Positions 37,922-48,250 are shown, counted from the first letter of the stretch. The stretch is DNA of 53,904 nt from Parendozoicomonas verongulae (GCF_009711465.1 NZ_SMME01000856.1:1-53904); one strand, 5' to 3'. Numbers and translations are program-made. Notes: a model not told the origin generated them from the sequence alone.

Positions 37922-39010
37922 ATGTCCCAACTAACTCTAGATTCTACTTTTGATACTTCAGATTGGCCTTTAGCACTGGGCGGGCGTGCAGGCAGTGCCC
38001 TGTTCAAAAGTACACCCGAAGATTTTCAGGTGTGTGAAGTTTTGCCTTTTGATCCTGTGGGCCATGGTGAACACTTGTTTTTGCGATTAGAGAAAACAGG
38101 TCAGAATACAGCCTGGCTGGCTCGCCAGATTGGTAAGTTGGCCGATGTTCCGGCTGTGGATGTAAGCTATGCCGGTTTGAAAGACCGTCAGGGTGTGACA
38201 GAGCAAAGTTTTAGTGTACGCATTCCTGGTTTACCCCCTGAAAATGAGTTTGAGCAATGGCAGGAGAAACTTTCTATCATTGATGGGGTACGTCTTATCA
38301 GTGCCGTACGCCACGATCGCAAACTGCGTACAGGGGCGCTGGAAGGCAATCATTTCGTCATTCGCCTGAGGGCCTTTAAGGGTGATAAGAACGCTTTGGA
38401 AACCCTGCTCAACAAAGTCAGTACGCAAGGGGTGCCGAATTATTTTGGTGAGCAGCGTTTTGGTAATGGTGGCCACAACCTGATTATTGCCCGCAAGCTT
38501 TTTTCTGGTGAAATCAAGCTTGCGCGAGAAAAACGCGGTTTTGCTCTGTCCGCAGCTCGCTCCTTGATTTTTAATGATGTATTGGGTGAGCGAGTTGCAG
38601 TGGGCACCTGGGATCAGCTCAATGAGGGTGATGTGCTGACTTTTCCGGATGCACGCTCCCTTATTTTCCCGGATCGCCGTGACGACTCTATTGCAGACCG
38701 CTTTGTTGCTGGACAGTTAATCATTACCGGCCCGCTTTGGGGCAAAGGCAAATCTGGTTGTGCAGGCGCTGTCGAAGAGTTGGAAAAGACTATAGGAGCT
38801 CGCCACGAGTTGTTTGCAGCAGGTCTGGAAAAGCGCGGCATGAAGCAAGAGCGTCGGCCCCTTGTTGCTCAGGTGAAGAAGTTGTCCTGGGACTGGGACG
38901 GTGATGATATAGAATTGCGTTTTTTCCTGTACAAGGGCTGCTATGCGACGTCTGTTGTCCATGAATTAGTTGACTGTCGTACTTCTGCTGTCGTCAGTGC
39001 TGTGTCATAA
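37922..39010 (+). CDS. truD: tRNA pseudouridine(13) synthase
   Basis: A 362-residue enzyme that isomerises U13 in tRNA. The catalytic Asp88 is in YAGLKDRQG, and the TruD-specific motif [15 protein letters not shown] and the C-terminal [19 protein letters not shown] are present. The N-terminal [16 protein letters not shown] is also standard. It is coupled to ftsB (six bases apart). The next gene is pcm, while the family neighbour surE is absent. Confidence 0.96.
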   Translation: MSQLTLDSTFDTSDWPLALGGRAGSALFKSTPEDFQVCEVLPFDPVGHGEHLFLRLEKTGQNTAWLARQIGKLADVPAVDVSYAGLKDRQGVTEQSFSVRIPGLPPENEFEQWQEKLSIIDGVRLISAVRHDRKLRTGALEGNHFVIRLRAFKGDKNALETLLNKVSTQGVPNYFGEQRFGNGGHNLIIARKLFSGEIKLAREKRGFALSAARSLIFNDVLGERVAVGTWDQLNEGDVLTFPDARSLIFPDRRDDSIADRFVAGQLIITGPLWGKGKSGCAGAVEELEKTIGARHELFAAGLEKRGMKQERRPLVAQVKKLSWDWDGDDIELRFFLYKGCYATSVVHELVDCRTSAVVSAVS

Positions 39011-39087
39011 ATAGCATTATAAAAAGTGAATTGTTGAGCCTGTATGCCGATAATTTGAGGCTGGGCTTTGTACCAAAGGAGCAATAT

Positions 39088-39756
39088 GTGGGTAAGGGTG
39101 GAGTAAATCTGGCCGGTATAGGGATGACATCCCAAAGAACCCGTGACCGGTTGATTGAACGTTTATACGATCAAGGAATTACCAATCACTTTGTTATTGA
39201 CAGTATTCGCTCTGTCCCTCGTCACATCTTTATTGATGAAGCCCTGGCTCACCGTGCTTATGAGGATACGGCCCTGCCAATCGGCCATAATCAAACGATT
39301 TCCCAACCTTTTATTGTGGCGCGTATGACAGAAGCTCTTCTGGCTGGAGGGCCTTTGAAAAAGGTACTGGAGATCGGCACTGGGTCCGGTTATCAAACGG
39401 CCGTGCTTTCTTCTCTTGTGGACAATGTGCGCTCTGTAGAACGTATACAGCCTTTACAGGTCAAGGCGCGTCAGCGCTTGCGGATGCTGAAAATCTACAA
39501 TGTTTTGTTCAAACATTCCGACGGTGGTATGGGGTGGCCGGAAGAAGGCCCTTATGATGGAATTCTGGTTACGGCTGCTCCTGAATCTATTCCCAATGAG
39601 CTTTTGCAGCAGCTGGTGGTTGGTGGCCGGTTGGTTATTCCTGTGGGTGGGGAGGATCAGAGCTTGTATTGCATCACCCGCACCGAAACAGGCTTTGAAA
39701 AAGACTTGTTGGAAGCTGTTCGCTTTGTTCCCCTTCTCAGTGGTGTCGTCCGCTAA
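39088..39756 (+). CDS. pcm: Protein-L-isoaspartate O-methyltransferase
   Basis: A 222-residue SAM-dependent repair enzyme that methylates isoaspartyl residues in aged proteins. Motif I is [36 protein letters not shown] and [15 protein letters not shown] are family blocks. I choose the GTG at 39088 because AAGGAG lies six bases upstream; the ATG at 39124 ([10 protein letters not shown]) is the alternative. The frame is open to 39031 but the extra residues are unlike the family. It is part of the truD-pcm-nlpD-rpoS block. Confidence 0.95.
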   Translation: MGKGGVNLAGIGMTSQRTRDRLIERLYDQGITNHFVIDSIRSVPRHIFIDEALAHRAYEDTALPIGHNQTISQPFIVARMTEALLAGGPLKKVLEIGTGSGYQTAVLSSLVDNVRSVERIQPLQVKARQRLRMLKIYNVLFKHSDGGMGWPEEGPYDGILVTAAPESIPNELLQQLVVGGRLVIPVGGEDQSLYCITRTETGFEKDLLEAVRFVPLLSGVVR

Positions 39757-39782
39757 TTATCTCATAATGGCTGTTAATAACT

Positions 39783-40712
39783 GTGAATAATTTGAAATCC
39801 TCGCTTCTCCTCTATGGCAAAGGTTTAGCTATGGGGGCAGCGGATGTTGTGCCTGGCGTATCCGGCGGCACCATTGCCTTTATAACCGGTATTTATGATC
39901 AGCTTCTTGATAGCCTGAAGCAGTGTGGGCCTGGTGCACTGAAGGTGCTGATAAATGATGGTATTGCTGCCTGCTGGAAGCATATCAATGGCACATTTCT
40001 GGTTACACTGTTTGCGGGAATTCTTACCAGTGTTTTTACATTGGCGCGGGTGATTACCTGGGCTCTTGAGCATCATCCTATTCCTGTGTGGTCATTCTTT
40101 TTTGGGCTGGTGCTGGTTTCGGCCTGGCATATCGGAAGGCAAATACGTTGGACGCCAATGGCGGCCGTGACTCTTATAGTCGGGGCAGGATTGGCGTGGA
40201 TAATTGCCGGTGGCGTACCGGCTGCTGGACATGATGCTTCCCTGCCAGAGTTTTTTCTTGTAGGGGCGCTAGCTATCTGTGCGATGATTCTTCCTGGTAT
40301 TTCCGGCAGCTTTATTCTTTTGCTTCTGGGCTACTACGCACCGGTGATGCTGGCAGTGAAGGGGCTGAATATTCCTGTTCTGGTTGTGCTGGCCGCAGGC
40401 TGTGTGGTGGGGCTGTTATTATTTTCCCGCTTTCTGTCTTGGCTTTTGGTGAAAGTACGCGTACCCACATTCGGATTTCTCGTAGGGCTTATGTTGGGCT
40501 CGTTGAATAAACTTTGGCCCTGGAAAGAAGTGCTCACTACCCGCATCGATAGTAAAGGTGAGCTTGTCCCCCTTTTGCAGCACAATGTCTCCCCAGATAC
40601 TTATGCGCAATTGAACGGAGTTTCTGCCATGGAAGTGGAAGCTGTTGTGTGTATGTTGGTGGCGATTGTTCTGGTGCTGGGTATGGACTGGATTGCCTCC
40701 CGTAGCCGCTGA
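39783..40712 (+). CDS. popT: DUF368 family polyprenyl-phosphate transporter (PopT-like)
   Basis: A 309-residue membrane protein with eight or more helices. The two DUF368 signature loops are visible, GAADVVPGVSGGTIAFITG near 18 and AMILPGISGSFILLLLGYY near 165. In other bacteria DUF368 (PopT) proteins return undecaprenyl phosphate to the cytoplasmic face, recycling the lipid carrier for wall and LPS precursors. The start is the GTG at 39783, since an ATG in this frame is not available before the signature. It sits between pcm and nlpD. Confidence 0.85.
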   Translation: MNNLKSSLLLYGKGLAMGAADVVPGVSGGTIAFITGIYDQLLDSLKQCGPGALKVLINDGIAACWKHINGTFLVTLFAGILTSVFTLARVITWALEHHPIPVWSFFFGLVLVSAWHIGRQIRWTPMAAVTLIVGAGLAWIIAGGVPAAGHDASLPEFFLVGALAICAMILPGISGSFILLLLGYYAPVMLAVKGLNIPVLVVLAAGCVVGLLLFSRFLSWLLVKVRVPTFGFLVGLMLGSLNKLWPWKEVLTTRIDSKGELVPLLQHNVSPDTYAQLNGVSAMEVEAVVCMLVAIVLVLGMDWIASRSR

Positions 40713-40828
40713 TCTTTCCTGTAGATGCTTTTTAAGAACGTAGTGCGTATATATTGGGGATAAGGTGTGATTCTTTTCTCGATATGCCCAAAAGTGGTGC
40801 CGATACAAGAGTAAAAGTTGTGGATTAG

Positions 40829-40850
40829 TGGTGTATATTGCACCATTTTT
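40829..40850 (+). terminator. Small hairpin with T run after popT
   Basis: TGGTG and CACCA form a 5-bp stem with a 7-nt AT-rich loop followed by TTTTT. It lies 115 bases after popT and 95 before nlpD. It is short and therefore weak. Confidence 0.4.
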
Positions 40851-40944
40851 AGACTTTGTTGTTCATAATTGTGCGTTTTTTATAATCTATAGTCATTAAA
40901 GAGCAGGAGGCCGCAGTCATGCCGTGGTCTCACAGGATGTGAAG

Positions 40945-41751
40945 ATGATCACAAGATTGCAGTTTTTTCATTTGAGTGTTTGCTCAAGAATGGTGGGCAT
41001 GGTGATGTGCGCACTGCTTTTGGCATCCTGTGCTGCGCCTCCCCAAAATATCCCCGTAACATCCCGTACCCGCCCTGCTACCGTGACATGGGGAACCCAT
41101 GTTGTAGAACCCGGCGAAACCCTGTTTACTATTGCCTGGAAAAATGGTCAGGATTTCAAGAGGTTAGCGGCTAGCAATGGTATTCGTTCACCCTATACGA
41201 TTTACCCTGGTCAGAAGCTACACCTGGGGGGGGCTGGCAAGGCGCAAACAGTTGCTCGCAAGCTCTCACAAAAGAAAACAGTTGCTGCCTCTTCACAACC
41301 GGCTTCGACAGTAGTAAAGTCCGCACCGAACAAAAAACGATCAGTATCTACCAAGCCTGCACAAGTGGTTTCTAATGGAAAAGTTCGTTGGCAGTGGCCT
41401 GCTTCAGGAAAGGTTATTACCCGTTTTTCCACTCGAGGTCAGCTTTACAAGGGGGTTGCTATTGCTGGTCGGATTGGGGAACCTGTTAAGGCGACGGCAA
41501 GCGGGGAAGTGGTTTACTCCGGAGCTGGTCTGACAGGATATGGAAACCTGGTCATTATCAGACATAACAGCAGCTATCTCAGTGCTTACGCTCACAACAA
41601 AAAGCTTTTGGTGAGTGAAGGCGACACCGTTAAAGCGGGTCAGAAGATAGCCGAATTAGGTTCTACAGGGACTAACGAGCCAAAGCTGCACTTTGAAATA
41701 CGGCGCAATGGTAAGCCTGTTGACCCTCTTCATTTCTTGCCGAAACGATGA
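40945..41751 (+). CDS. nlpD: Lipoprotein NlpD, LysM and LytM domains
   Basis: A 268-residue outer-membrane lipoprotein. The signal ends at LLASC (lipobox), followed by a Pro/Thr linker and a LysM domain (THVVEPGETLFTIAWKN to YTIYPGQKLHLGG). A Ser/Lys/Pro linker leads to a LytM (M23) domain with WPASGKVITRFS and LHFEIRRNGKPVDPLHFL. The first zinc-ligand motif is LYKGVAIAG instead of the H-x-x-x-D form, so the domain is non-catalytic and acts by activating an amidase (AmiC in E. coli). I prefer the ATG at 40945; a GTG at 40924 is also possible. rpoS promoters usually lie inside this gene. Confidence 0.92.
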   Translation: MITRLQFFHLSVCSRMVGMVMCALLLASCAAPPQNIPVTSRTRPATVTWGTHVVEPGETLFTIAWKNGQDFKRLAASNGIRSPYTIYPGQKLHLGGAGKAQTVARKLSQKKTVAASSQPASTVVKSAPNKKRSVSTKPAQVVSNGKVRWQWPASGKVITRFSTRGQLYKGVAIAGRIGEPVKATASGEVVYSGAGLTGYGNLVIIRHNSSYLSAYAHNKKLLVSEGDTVKAGQKIAELGSTGTNEPKLHFEIRRNGKPVDPLHFLPKR

Positions 41752-41791
41752 GGTAATCAGTAAAAAAGTAGCAGTAGGCATATAAAAGACG

Positions 41792-41806
41792 GACCTGATA
41801 CAGGTC
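41792..41806 (+). promoter_or_regulatory. Hairpin in the rpoS leader
   Basis: GACCTG-ATA-CAGGTC is a perfect 6-bp stem with a 3-nt loop, extended by ACG/GT flanks, about 60 bases before the rpoS start. rpoS leaders elsewhere control translation by folding and small RNAs. Such a role here is only suggested by position. Confidence 0.4.
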
Positions 41807-41868
41807 GTCGATGCAGCCAGAGGCTGTTTTCGGCTGTGAGTGGGACCAATTAAATAGGGCTGGCACTT

Positions 41869-42894
41869 ATGGCACTAAAAAAGGAAGAGACTGAATTAAC
41901 CGCAGTAAGTCAGGCACCTGAAGAGGAAATGGAGTTCGATTCAGGGCAGGCAAAAGAAGTCAGCGGTAGTGATTCGGGGTTGTCTCAGCAAAATACAGTG
42001 CAGAAAAGCGCGACTTCTCCTACACCTCGTGTTCGGGAAGAAGATGCTTTCTACAAATCTCTTGATGCAACCCAGATGTATCTCAACGAGATTGGCTTTT
42101 CACCACTTCTGACACCGGACGAGGAAGTGCATTTCGCACGCCTTGCCCGCAAAGGGGTGGAAGCTGGTCGGCGGCGTATGATTGAGAGTAATCTGCGGTT
42201 GGTGGTGAAAATCTCCCGGCGGTATGTAAACCGCGGCCTTTCCCTGCTGGATTTGATAGAAGAGGGTAACCTCGGCTTGATTCGTGCGGTGGAAAAGTTT
42301 GATCCGGAGAGAGGCTTCCGTTTCTCAACCTATGCAACCTGGTGGATCAGGCAGACTATTGAAAGGGCGATTATGAATCAGACCCGGACAATCCGCCTTC
42401 CCATCCATGTGGTAAAGGAACTGAATGTCTATCTGCGGGCTGCCCGGGAACTGACACAAAAACTCGACCACGATCCAACACCGGAAGAAATTGCCGAGTT
42501 ACTTGATAAACCTGTTGATGACGTTAAGCGTATGCTTGGTCTCAACGAGAGGGTCACCTCTGTCGATACGCCACTGGGGCATGATTCCGACAAATCCATA
42601 CTCGACACCATCTCAGATGTACGGGAGAGCGACCCTGCAGTGCTGCTGCAGGATAGCGACCTGAACACCAGTATTGATAAGTGGCTGTGCGAGCTGTCTG
42701 AAAAGCAACGGGAAGTGGTTGCCAGACGCTTTGGTTTGCGAGGCTACGAAACCAGTACGCTGGAAGAGGTGGGCAAGGAGATTGGCCTGACCCGTGAACG
42801 GGTTCGTCAGATTCAGGTGGAAGCTCTCAAGCGTCTGCGCCTGATTCTGGAAAAGCAGGGTCTGACCAGTGATTCCCTCTTTAGCGGGAATTGA
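41869..42894 (+). CDS. rpoS: RNA polymerase sigma factor RpoS (sigma-38)
   Basis: A 341-residue sigma factor for stationary phase and general stress. The acidic N-terminal tail is followed by [21 protein letters not shown] (region 1.2) and [22 protein letters not shown] and [18 protein letters not shown] (region 2). Region 3 has the form [20 protein letters not shown], and region 4 ends with [19 protein letters not shown]. The extended N-terminal tail resembles pseudomonad and oceanospirill forms. It follows nlpD and ends at a strong hairpin shared with fdxA. Confidence 0.98.
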   Translation: MALKKEETELTAVSQAPEEEMEFDSGQAKEVSGSDSGLSQQNTVQKSATSPTPRVREEDAFYKSLDATQMYLNEIGFSPLLTPDEEVHFARLARKGVEAGRRRMIESNLRLVVKISRRYVNRGLSLLDLIEEGNLGLIRAVEKFDPERGFRFSTYATWWIRQTIERAIMNQTRTIRLPIHVVKELNVYLRAARELTQKLDHDPTPEEIAELLDKPVDDVKRMLGLNERVTSVDTPLGHDSDKSILDTISDVRESDPAVLLQDSDLNTSIDKWLCELSEKQREVVARRFGLRGYETSTLEEVGKEIGLTRERVRQIQVEALKRLRLILEKQGLTSDSLFSGN

Positions 42895-42920
42895 CACGAA
42901 ACACAGCGTAAGCTGATACA

Positions 42921-42960
42921 AAAAAAGCCTCAACGCCTGATGATGGGTTGAGGCTTTTTT
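42921..42960. terminator. Bidirectional terminator between rpoS and fdxA
   Basis: AAAAAAGCCTCAAC and GTTGAGGCTTTTTT form a perfect 14-bp stem with a 12-nt loop and T tracts in both directions. It serves rpoS on the plus strand and fdxA on the minus strand. Confidence 0.95.
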
Positions 42961-42988
42961 TATGCAGTGGACGTTACTCTTAATACTC

Positions 42989-43312
42989 CTAACGTTCCAG
43001 TAGAGCCAGTTTTCCAGGTTTGCCATCCCACTCATCTGCATCCGCCGGTGAGTCTTTCATCTCGGTAATGTTTGGCCAGATTTCGGCCAGCTCTGCATTC
43101 AGTTCAATAAACTCCTGCTGATCTTCAGGTACTTCATCTTCCGAGAAAATAGCGTTGGCGGGGCACTCAGGCTCGCACAGTGCGCAGTCAATGCATTCAT
43201 CAGGATGAATGACCAGGAAGTTAGGGCCCTCGTAGAAACAGTCAACGGGACATACTTCAACGCAGTCTGTGTGCTTGCACTTGATGCAGTTTTCACCCAC
43301 TACGAAAGCCAT
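42989..43312 (-). CDS. fdxA: Ferredoxin FdxA (7Fe-8S type)
   Basis: A 107-residue iron-sulfur protein. The N-terminal half has two cluster motifs, C-x-x-C-x(4)-C-x-x-x-CP ([20 protein letters not shown]) and [13 protein letters not shown], as in Azotobacter-type ferredoxin I. The C-terminal extension ([13 protein letters not shown]) is typical of FdxA. It carries electrons in the cytoplasm, and its partner enzyme is unknown. The rpoS-fdxA-mutS order matches pseudomonads. Confidence 0.96.
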   Translation of the reverse strand: MAFVVGENCIKCKHTDCVEVCPVDCFYEGPNFLVIHPDECIDCALCEPECPANAIFSEDEVPEDQQEFIELNAELAEIWPNITEMKDSPADADEWDGKPGKLALLER

Positions 43313-43510
43313 GGCAGATACTCCATCTCAATTTAACAATTCAGGTATTTATGGTTTTCGTCGTTCCCGTGCAGCCTGCTATTGCAGAGATGCACCTTGC
43401 CGACTTTAATTTCGGCGCTATGGTAGCAGCTCGCCCTGCTATGTAACAGTACTCAGCTTGCAAGTGAGGTGGCATTATCGGCCATATGCGCACCTCAGCA
43501 GAAGGGAGCC

Positions 43511-46153
43511 TTAAACCAGTTCTTTCAAATCATAAAGCAGGTTGAGTGCTTCACGAGGAGTCATGTTATCCAGCGCCAGCATATTCAGTTTTTCAACGGC
43601 CGGGTGGGGAGCCGATGCAAACATATCAGCCTGTGGACTCATTACCGCCACTGTGCGGCGGCCTCTCTTTTTGACCTCCATAGGGGGGATGGGCCCGGCA
43701 ATGGCTGCAGGTTCTGTATTTGCGGGTGGGTGTTCGCCCGCTTCCAGCTGTTCCAGACGCTCTTTTGCGAGCGTAATGACATCTCGTGGTACGCCAGCCA
43801 ACTGTGCTACCTGCAAACCATAGCTCTGACTGGCAGGCCCTTCCTGCACGGCATGGAGAAAAACAATGCTGTCATCATGTTCGGTCGCATTCAGGTGCAC
43901 GTTAGCAACCCCGTGTGTTTCCTCCGGCAGCTGGGTTAGCTCAAAATAATGGGTGGCGAACAGGGTGAAGGCTTTGACCTGGTCGGCCAGATGACGGGCA
44001 CAAGCCCAGGCCAGAGACAAACCATCAAAGGTGCTGGTGCCCCGGCCTACTTCATCCATCAGCACAAGGCTGCGCTCGGTGGCGTTGTGGAGGATGTTGG
44101 CGGTTTCGGTCATCTCTACCATAAAGGTCGAGCGGCCACCGGCCAGATCATCTGAAGAGCCGATACGGGTAAAGATACGATCTACCAAACCGATTTTGGC
44201 ACTGGCGGCAGGCACGTAGCTGCCAATATGGGCCAGCAGAACAATCAGCGCCGCCTGTCGCATATAGGTTGATTTACCGCCCATGTTCGGGCCGGTAATC
44301 ACCAGCATTCGACGATTGTTGTTCAGTTCAAGGCTGTTGGCTACGAATGGCTCGTCCAGTACCTGCTCCACAACCGGATGGCGACCTTCATCGATATGCA
44401 GGCCGGGTTCTTCGGTGAGGGTCGGGCGGCAGAGGTTCAGGGTCTGGCTGCGTTCGGCCAGGCTGGTGAGCACATCCAGCTCGGCGATAGCGGAGGCGGA
44501 ATCCTGCAGCTGGCCGAGGTTCTCGTTCAGCTTGTCGATCAGTTCTTCGTACAGTGCTTTTTCCCGTGCCAGTGCGCGGCTCTTGCTGGAAAGGGCCTTA
44601 TCCTCAAACTCTTTCAGCTCAGGAGTAATAAAGCGTTCGGTGTTTTTCAGAGTTTGACGACGGATATAATCCACTGGTACATCATCAGACTCGCGGCGGC
44701 TCAGCTCAATGTAGTAACCGTGCACACGGTTGAAACCCACCTTGAGAGTGCTCAGGCCGGTGCGTTCTTTTTCCCGCTTTTCCAGCTCCAGCAGATAGCC
44801 ACCTGCGTTTTCGCTCAGGGCGCGCAGCTCATCCAGTTCCTCATCATAACCCGTGGCAATAACGCCGCCATCACGAATCACAACCGGTGGGTTTTCAATC
44901 ACGCCACGTTGTAGCAGATCCACTTCCTCTGGGAAAACGCTAATGCGTTCCGACAGCGTTGCCAGTAAATCACCCGCTACTGAGGTCAGGTGAGTTTGTA
45001 CTTCTGGAAGACAAGAAAGTGCATCACGCAAACGTGCTAAATCCCGCGGGCGTGCAGAACGCAGAGCAACTCGGGCCAGAATACGCTCTACATCACCAAT
45101 GCCTCGCAATACCGGAGCGAGTACCTCATAAGCGTACTGATCAACCAAACCAGTAATGGCGTTCTGGCGCAGGTCCAACTTTTTGCGGTTGCACAGTGGT
45201 CGGTTCAACCAGCGGGCCATCAGACGGCTTCCCATAGCTGTGGCCGTGCTGTCCATCACTGACAGTAAGGTGTTGTCTTTACCACCATTGAGGTTGATGT
45301 CCAGTTCCAGGTTGGCACGGCTGGCGGCATCGAGAACGACAGTCTCTTCACGACGCTCAACGGACAGGGAGCGCAGGTGAGGAAGTTCCGTGCGCTGGGT
45401 ATCACGGGCGTACTGCAGCAAACAACCAGCGGCTTCGATTGCCACGGTCATATGTTCGCAGCCGAATCCGGCCAGATCTTTGGTGGCGAACTGGCGAGTC
45501 AATACTTCCCGGGCGCTGTCGTTATCAAAGCACCAGGGTGGCTGTCGGTTGACGCCTTTACGCTTGCTGATGGGATCCGGAAAAGCACAGTCTTCACTGA
45601 GCAGCAGTTCTCGAGGGGAGAGACGCTGTACTTCGCTGAGCACAGCTTCTTCAGAGCGCACTTCCATGATCCGAAAACGACCACTGGTGATATCGAGCCA
45701 GGACAAACCATAAGTGTCATCGTGGCGATGAATGGCCATCAGCCAGTTGTCGCTGCGTTCTTCAAGCAGCGCCTCATCGCTTACCGTGCCGGGCGTAATA
45801 ACCCGTGCCACTTTCCGTTCAACAGGCCCTTTGCTGGTGGCCGGGTCACCAACCTGTTCCGCGATGGCAACAGATTCGCCCATTTTTACCAGACGAGCGA
45901 GGTAACCCTCAGCGGCATGGTAGGGTATGCCGGCCATAGGGATAGGCTCACCCCCTGAGTGACCACGGGCTGTGAGAGTAATATCCAGAAGCTCCGCAGC
46001 CTTGCGTGCATCGTCGTAGAACAGTTCGTAAAAATCACCCATGCGATAGAACACCAGTTGGTTACGGTGTTCCTGCTTGATGCGCAGATACTGCTGCATC
46101 ATTGGTGTGTGGGTGGATTTTTTGCCTTCGGGCTGGCCGTTACTTTTTGCCAT
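43511..46153 (-). CDS. mutS: DNA mismatch repair protein MutS
   Basis: An 880-residue mismatch-recognition ATPase. The mismatch-binding Phe-x-Glu is in [13 protein letters not shown] near the N terminus. Walker [16 protein letters not shown] is near residue 625, followed by [18 protein letters not shown] and [21 protein letters not shown]. The C terminus carries [19 protein letters not shown]. The frame begins with a TTG at 46165, but AGAAAGAA before the ATG at 46153 makes that start better. It reads away from the urease region and lies 198 bp from fdxA. Confidence 0.98.
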   Translation of the reverse strand: MAKSNGQPEGKKSTHTPMMQQYLRIKQEHRNQLVFYRMGDFYELFYDDARKAAELLDITLTARGHSGGEPIPMAGIPYHAAEGYLARLVKMGESVAIAEQVGDPATSKGPVERKVARVITPGTVSDEALLEERSDNWLMAIHRHDDTYGLSWLDITSGRFRIMEVRSEEAVLSEVQRLSPRELLLSEDCAFPDPISKRKGVNRQPPWCFDNDSAREVLTRQFATKDLAGFGCEHMTVAIEAAGCLLQYARDTQRTELPHLRSLSVERREETVVLDAASRANLELDINLNGGKDNTLLSVMDSTATAMGSRLMARWLNRPLCNRKKLDLRQNAITGLVDQYAYEVLAPVLRGIGDVERILARVALRSARPRDLARLRDALSCLPEVQTHLTSVAGDLLATLSERISVFPEEVDLLQRGVIENPPVVIRDGGVIATGYDEELDELRALSENAGGYLLELEKREKERTGLSTLKVGFNRVHGYYIELSRRESDDVPVDYIRRQTLKNTERFITPELKEFEDKALSSKSRALAREKALYEELIDKLNENLGQLQDSASAIAELDVLTSLAERSQTLNLCRPTLTEEPGLHIDEGRHPVVEQVLDEPFVANSLELNNNRRMLVITGPNMGGKSTYMRQAALIVLLAHIGSYVPAASAKIGLVDRIFTRIGSSDDLAGGRSTFMVEMTETANILHNATERSLVLMDEVGRGTSTFDGLSLAWACARHLADQVKAFTLFATHYFELTQLPEETHGVANVHLNATEHDDSIVFLHAVQEGPASQSYGLQVAQLAGVPRDVITLAKERLEQLEAGEHPPANTEPAAIAGPIPPMEVKKRGRRTVAVMSPQADMFASAPHPAVEKLNMLALDNMTPREALNLLYDLKELV

Positions 46154-46746
46154 TTCTTTCTGCAAAATCCTTAAAAATCATGCCGTTATAAGGGCTTGTA
46201 AACTGTTTTCGTTGTGCCAGATAGGGGCAGGTTGTCGCAATTCTACTCATGGTATCAGACACATTGGTATAGGTTTTACTCGATAGCGCAGTTTTTAATA
46301 GTTGACGCAGATGAGGGGTTTGTGTAGAGCGGGAGTAGCCAGACTACTGCTGCGGCTCAGTATCGAGCCCCGCAAGATACCTTCAACACCACAACAGCAG
46401 ACTGGTAGGGTAAGATAGCCTTCCGATTCACTGTTCTGCAAGTCGTATCTGTGCTGGTTCGCCCTCTTACAAGATCAGTACTGGAACCCTTGTCATTGAT
46501 GATACCGAGCTCATAAGGTTAAGGACAAGGCGACAGGGGGATACTACAACGGTCAGGAGTTGGTATTTATGGTGCTGGTATATGGCAGGGCGAGATCTTG
46601 GGCGCCAGGAGCCAACGGCCTCACTGATTGCCTATGCCAAAGCTGCATAATGAACCTTTAATCAAAAAGGCTGGCACGGATCAAGCGTTAAAAACTGCGC
46701 TATTGAGTTATAAGAAACTGGAGAAAATAAAAAACGGGGTTCAGCT
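46154..46746. other. Intergenic region between mutS and ureD
   Basis: About 590 bp. It contains the divergent mutS promoter region and, near its right end, a sigma-54-like promoter before ureD. A GGCTC/GAGCC hairpin lies around 46354-46369. Short frames exist (one of 60 codons from 46628 runs into ureD), but none looks protein-like. In pseudomonads cinA and recA follow mutS here; neither is present. Confidence 0.5.
46672..46687 (+). promoter_or_regulatory. Sigma-54-like (-24/-12) promoter of ureD
   Basis: TGGCACG-GATC-AAGCG matches the -24 element TGGCACR perfectly and keeps the essential GC of the -12 element at the right spacing (consensus TTGCW). It places transcription start near 46698, about 49 bases before the ureD ATG. 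Confidence 0.55.
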
Positions 46747-47604
46747 ATGTCATATGCACTTTCAACCCAAGACCATAGTTCTGAAAGGTGGCAGGCTGGG
46801 TTGGATATAGAGTTGAAATCTGATGGAGAAAGGAGTTTTATCGGCCGGACAAGGCACTACGGCCCGCTTCGTCTACAGCGCCCTTTTTTTCCTGAGGGTA
46901 ATGGTCTTGCTCACCTTTATGTTTTGCATCCCCCGGGTGGTTTGGTAGCCGGAGATATTCTTAGACAATCCTTCACGGTTCGTACTGGTGCAGCAGGTTT
47001 AGTGACAACACCAGCAGCAGGCAAAGTGTATTTCAATAAAGCTAATCGGAGCCAACGACAAGAAGTTCTTATAAGAGTGGAAGAACATGGCGTTCTAGAG
47101 TGGCTCCCTCAGGAAACCATCCTGTTTGAAGGCTGTCAGGCGGAACTGGATACAGTTGTTCACCTGTCGGATGGTTCCAGCTATATAGGCTGGGATATCA
47201 TTTGCCTGGGAAGGCAGGCGTCAGGAGAAGTCTTTCAAAAAGGGCAACTACTTCAGACCGTTGCTGTTTATCGTGATAAGCGCCCTCTGTTTCGTGAGCG
47301 CTTAGAGCTTCTCTCAAATGACGCTCGTCATGCCAGTTTGCTGGGGTTGTCGGGATGCAGTGTGTTTGGCTCATTGATAGCAACAATAGAAAACGAGCCG
47401 GATGTTGCGCTTTGGCATGAACAACTCATTGATCAACGGCTAGACAAAGTGACAGCACTTTCATGGCGCAACGGCTTGCTTCTGGCTCGTTATCTGGGGC
47501 ATTCATCAGCTCAGGCGCGAAAGGTGTTTGAGTTTGTATGGGAGCTGTGTCGCCCATGTGTACATGGCCGGCCTGTTTGTACACCGAGGATATGGAGTAC
47601 CTGA
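46747..47604 (+). CDS. ureD: Urease accessory protein UreD (UreH)
   Basis: A 285-residue accessory protein that binds apo-urease with UreF and UreG and helps insert nickel. Recognisable blocks are HYGPLRLQRPFFPEG, LHPPGGLVAGD, TPAAGKVYF, LEWLPQETILFEG, LLGLSGCSVFGSL and the complete C terminus GRPVCTPRIWST. It heads the urease cluster but is separated from ureA by 343 bp holding its own promoter-like motif. Confidence 0.94.
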   Translation: MSYALSTQDHSSERWQAGLDIELKSDGERSFIGRTRHYGPLRLQRPFFPEGNGLAHLYVLHPPGGLVAGDILRQSFTVRTGAAGLVTTPAAGKVYFNKANRSQRQEVLIRVEEHGVLEWLPQETILFEGCQAELDTVVHLSDGSSYIGWDIICLGRQASGEVFQKGQLLQTVAVYRDKRPLFRERLELLSNDARHASLLGLSGCSVFGSLIATIENEPDVALWHEQLIDQRLDKVTALSWRNGLLLARYLGHSSAQARKVFEFVWELCRPCVHGRPVCTPRIWST

Positions 47605-47947
47605 GTTTTTATAACTGTGATGCCATAGTGCCATTTTGGAGCGATTTCGGTATCGGTTCTTTAGTTTTTGCGCCTTATAGTGCGTCTCGATAAGGAAGTA
47701 TCTTGAAGTTGTCGTTGGTGCGAGCTGAGATGTCTGGCGCACTCCTTGCCACACTCTGCAGGGCACTGGCACTATGGTGAAGTGAAATACCTGCCTCTCA
47801 ACAAGCATTTGCGCCCGGAAAAATCCCTGCTTAGACTGAGGCTGGATATGCTCCGTAGGGTTCTGTTAAATCAAGAGTCCAAGGATGAAAACATTAGCTT
47901 CTCAGTGCTACTAAACGTTTTGTCCTGTATATAGGTGAAGTCGTTAT
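47605..47947 (+). other. Intergenic region between ureD and ureA
   Basis: A 343-bp gap inside an otherwise tight cluster. It has no supported gene; a 62-codon frame lacks a ribosome site and protein character. It holds a sigma-54-like promoter and, about 100 bases upstream of it, weak dyads with GTGC/GCAC-type half-sites around 47627 and 47667 that could be NtrC-type activator sites. Confidence 0.5.
47735..47750 (+). promoter_or_regulatory. Sigma-54-like (-24/-12) promoter of ureABCEFG
   Basis: TGGCGCA-CTCC-TTGCC has GG and GC at the exact spacing of sigma-54 promoters and TTGC at -12; only one base of the -24 core departs from TGGCAC. Predicted start near 47761, leaving a leader of about 187 nt before ureA. 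Confidence 0.55.
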
Positions 47948-48250
47948 ATGGAACTGACACCCAGAGAAAAAGACAAACTTCTGCTGTATACCGCAGCGTT
48001 GGTTGCCGAGCGTCGCCTTGCCCGAGGGGTGAAGTTGAATTATCCAGAATCTGTCGCCTTGATCTCCATGCATATTATGGAGGGTGCGAGGGATGGTAAA
48101 ACCGTTGCCCAGCTGATGAATGAAGGGCGAGAAGTTATAGGTCGGCAGCAAGTGATGGAAGGCGTGCCTGAAATGGTGCATGAGGTTCAGATTGAAGCCA
48201 CCTTTCCTGATGGCACTAAGCTGGTTACGGTTCATAATCCGATAGCCTGA
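47948..48250 (+). CDS. ureA: Urease subunit gamma
   Basis: A 100-residue structural subunit of the nickel enzyme that splits urea to ammonia and carbamate. [23 protein letters not shown] and [22 protein letters not shown], followed by [27 protein letters not shown], cover the whole family profile. Length equals the typical UreA. ureB follows after 41 bases. Confidence 0.98.
   Translation: MELTPREKDKLLLYTAALVAERRLARGVKLNYPESVALISMHIMEGARDGKTVAQLMNEGREVIGRQQVMEGVPEMVHEVQIEATFPDGTKLVTVHNPIA

Noticed and set aside
42895..42988. RsmZ-type small RNA between rpoS and fdxA
   Set aside because: Pseudomonads carry rsmZ here, but this gap is only 94 bp, filled by the bidirectional terminator, and shows no series of exposed GGA motifs.
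45377..45958. 193-codon plus-strand frame opposite mutS
   Set aside because: It mirrors the mutS coding sequence and has no start signal or domain.
46628..46810. 60-codon frame running into ureD
   Set aside because: It overlaps the ureD start in another frame and covers the sigma-54-like motif; no protein character is seen.
47627..47643. NtrC-type binding site AGTGCCATTTTGGAGCG
   Set aside because: The spacing between half-sites is right, but only about half of the consensus bases match, so I do not list it as a feature.
47746..47934. 62-codon frame between ureD and ureA
   Set aside because: No ribosome site or recognisable domain, and it lies in the predicted leader of ureA.
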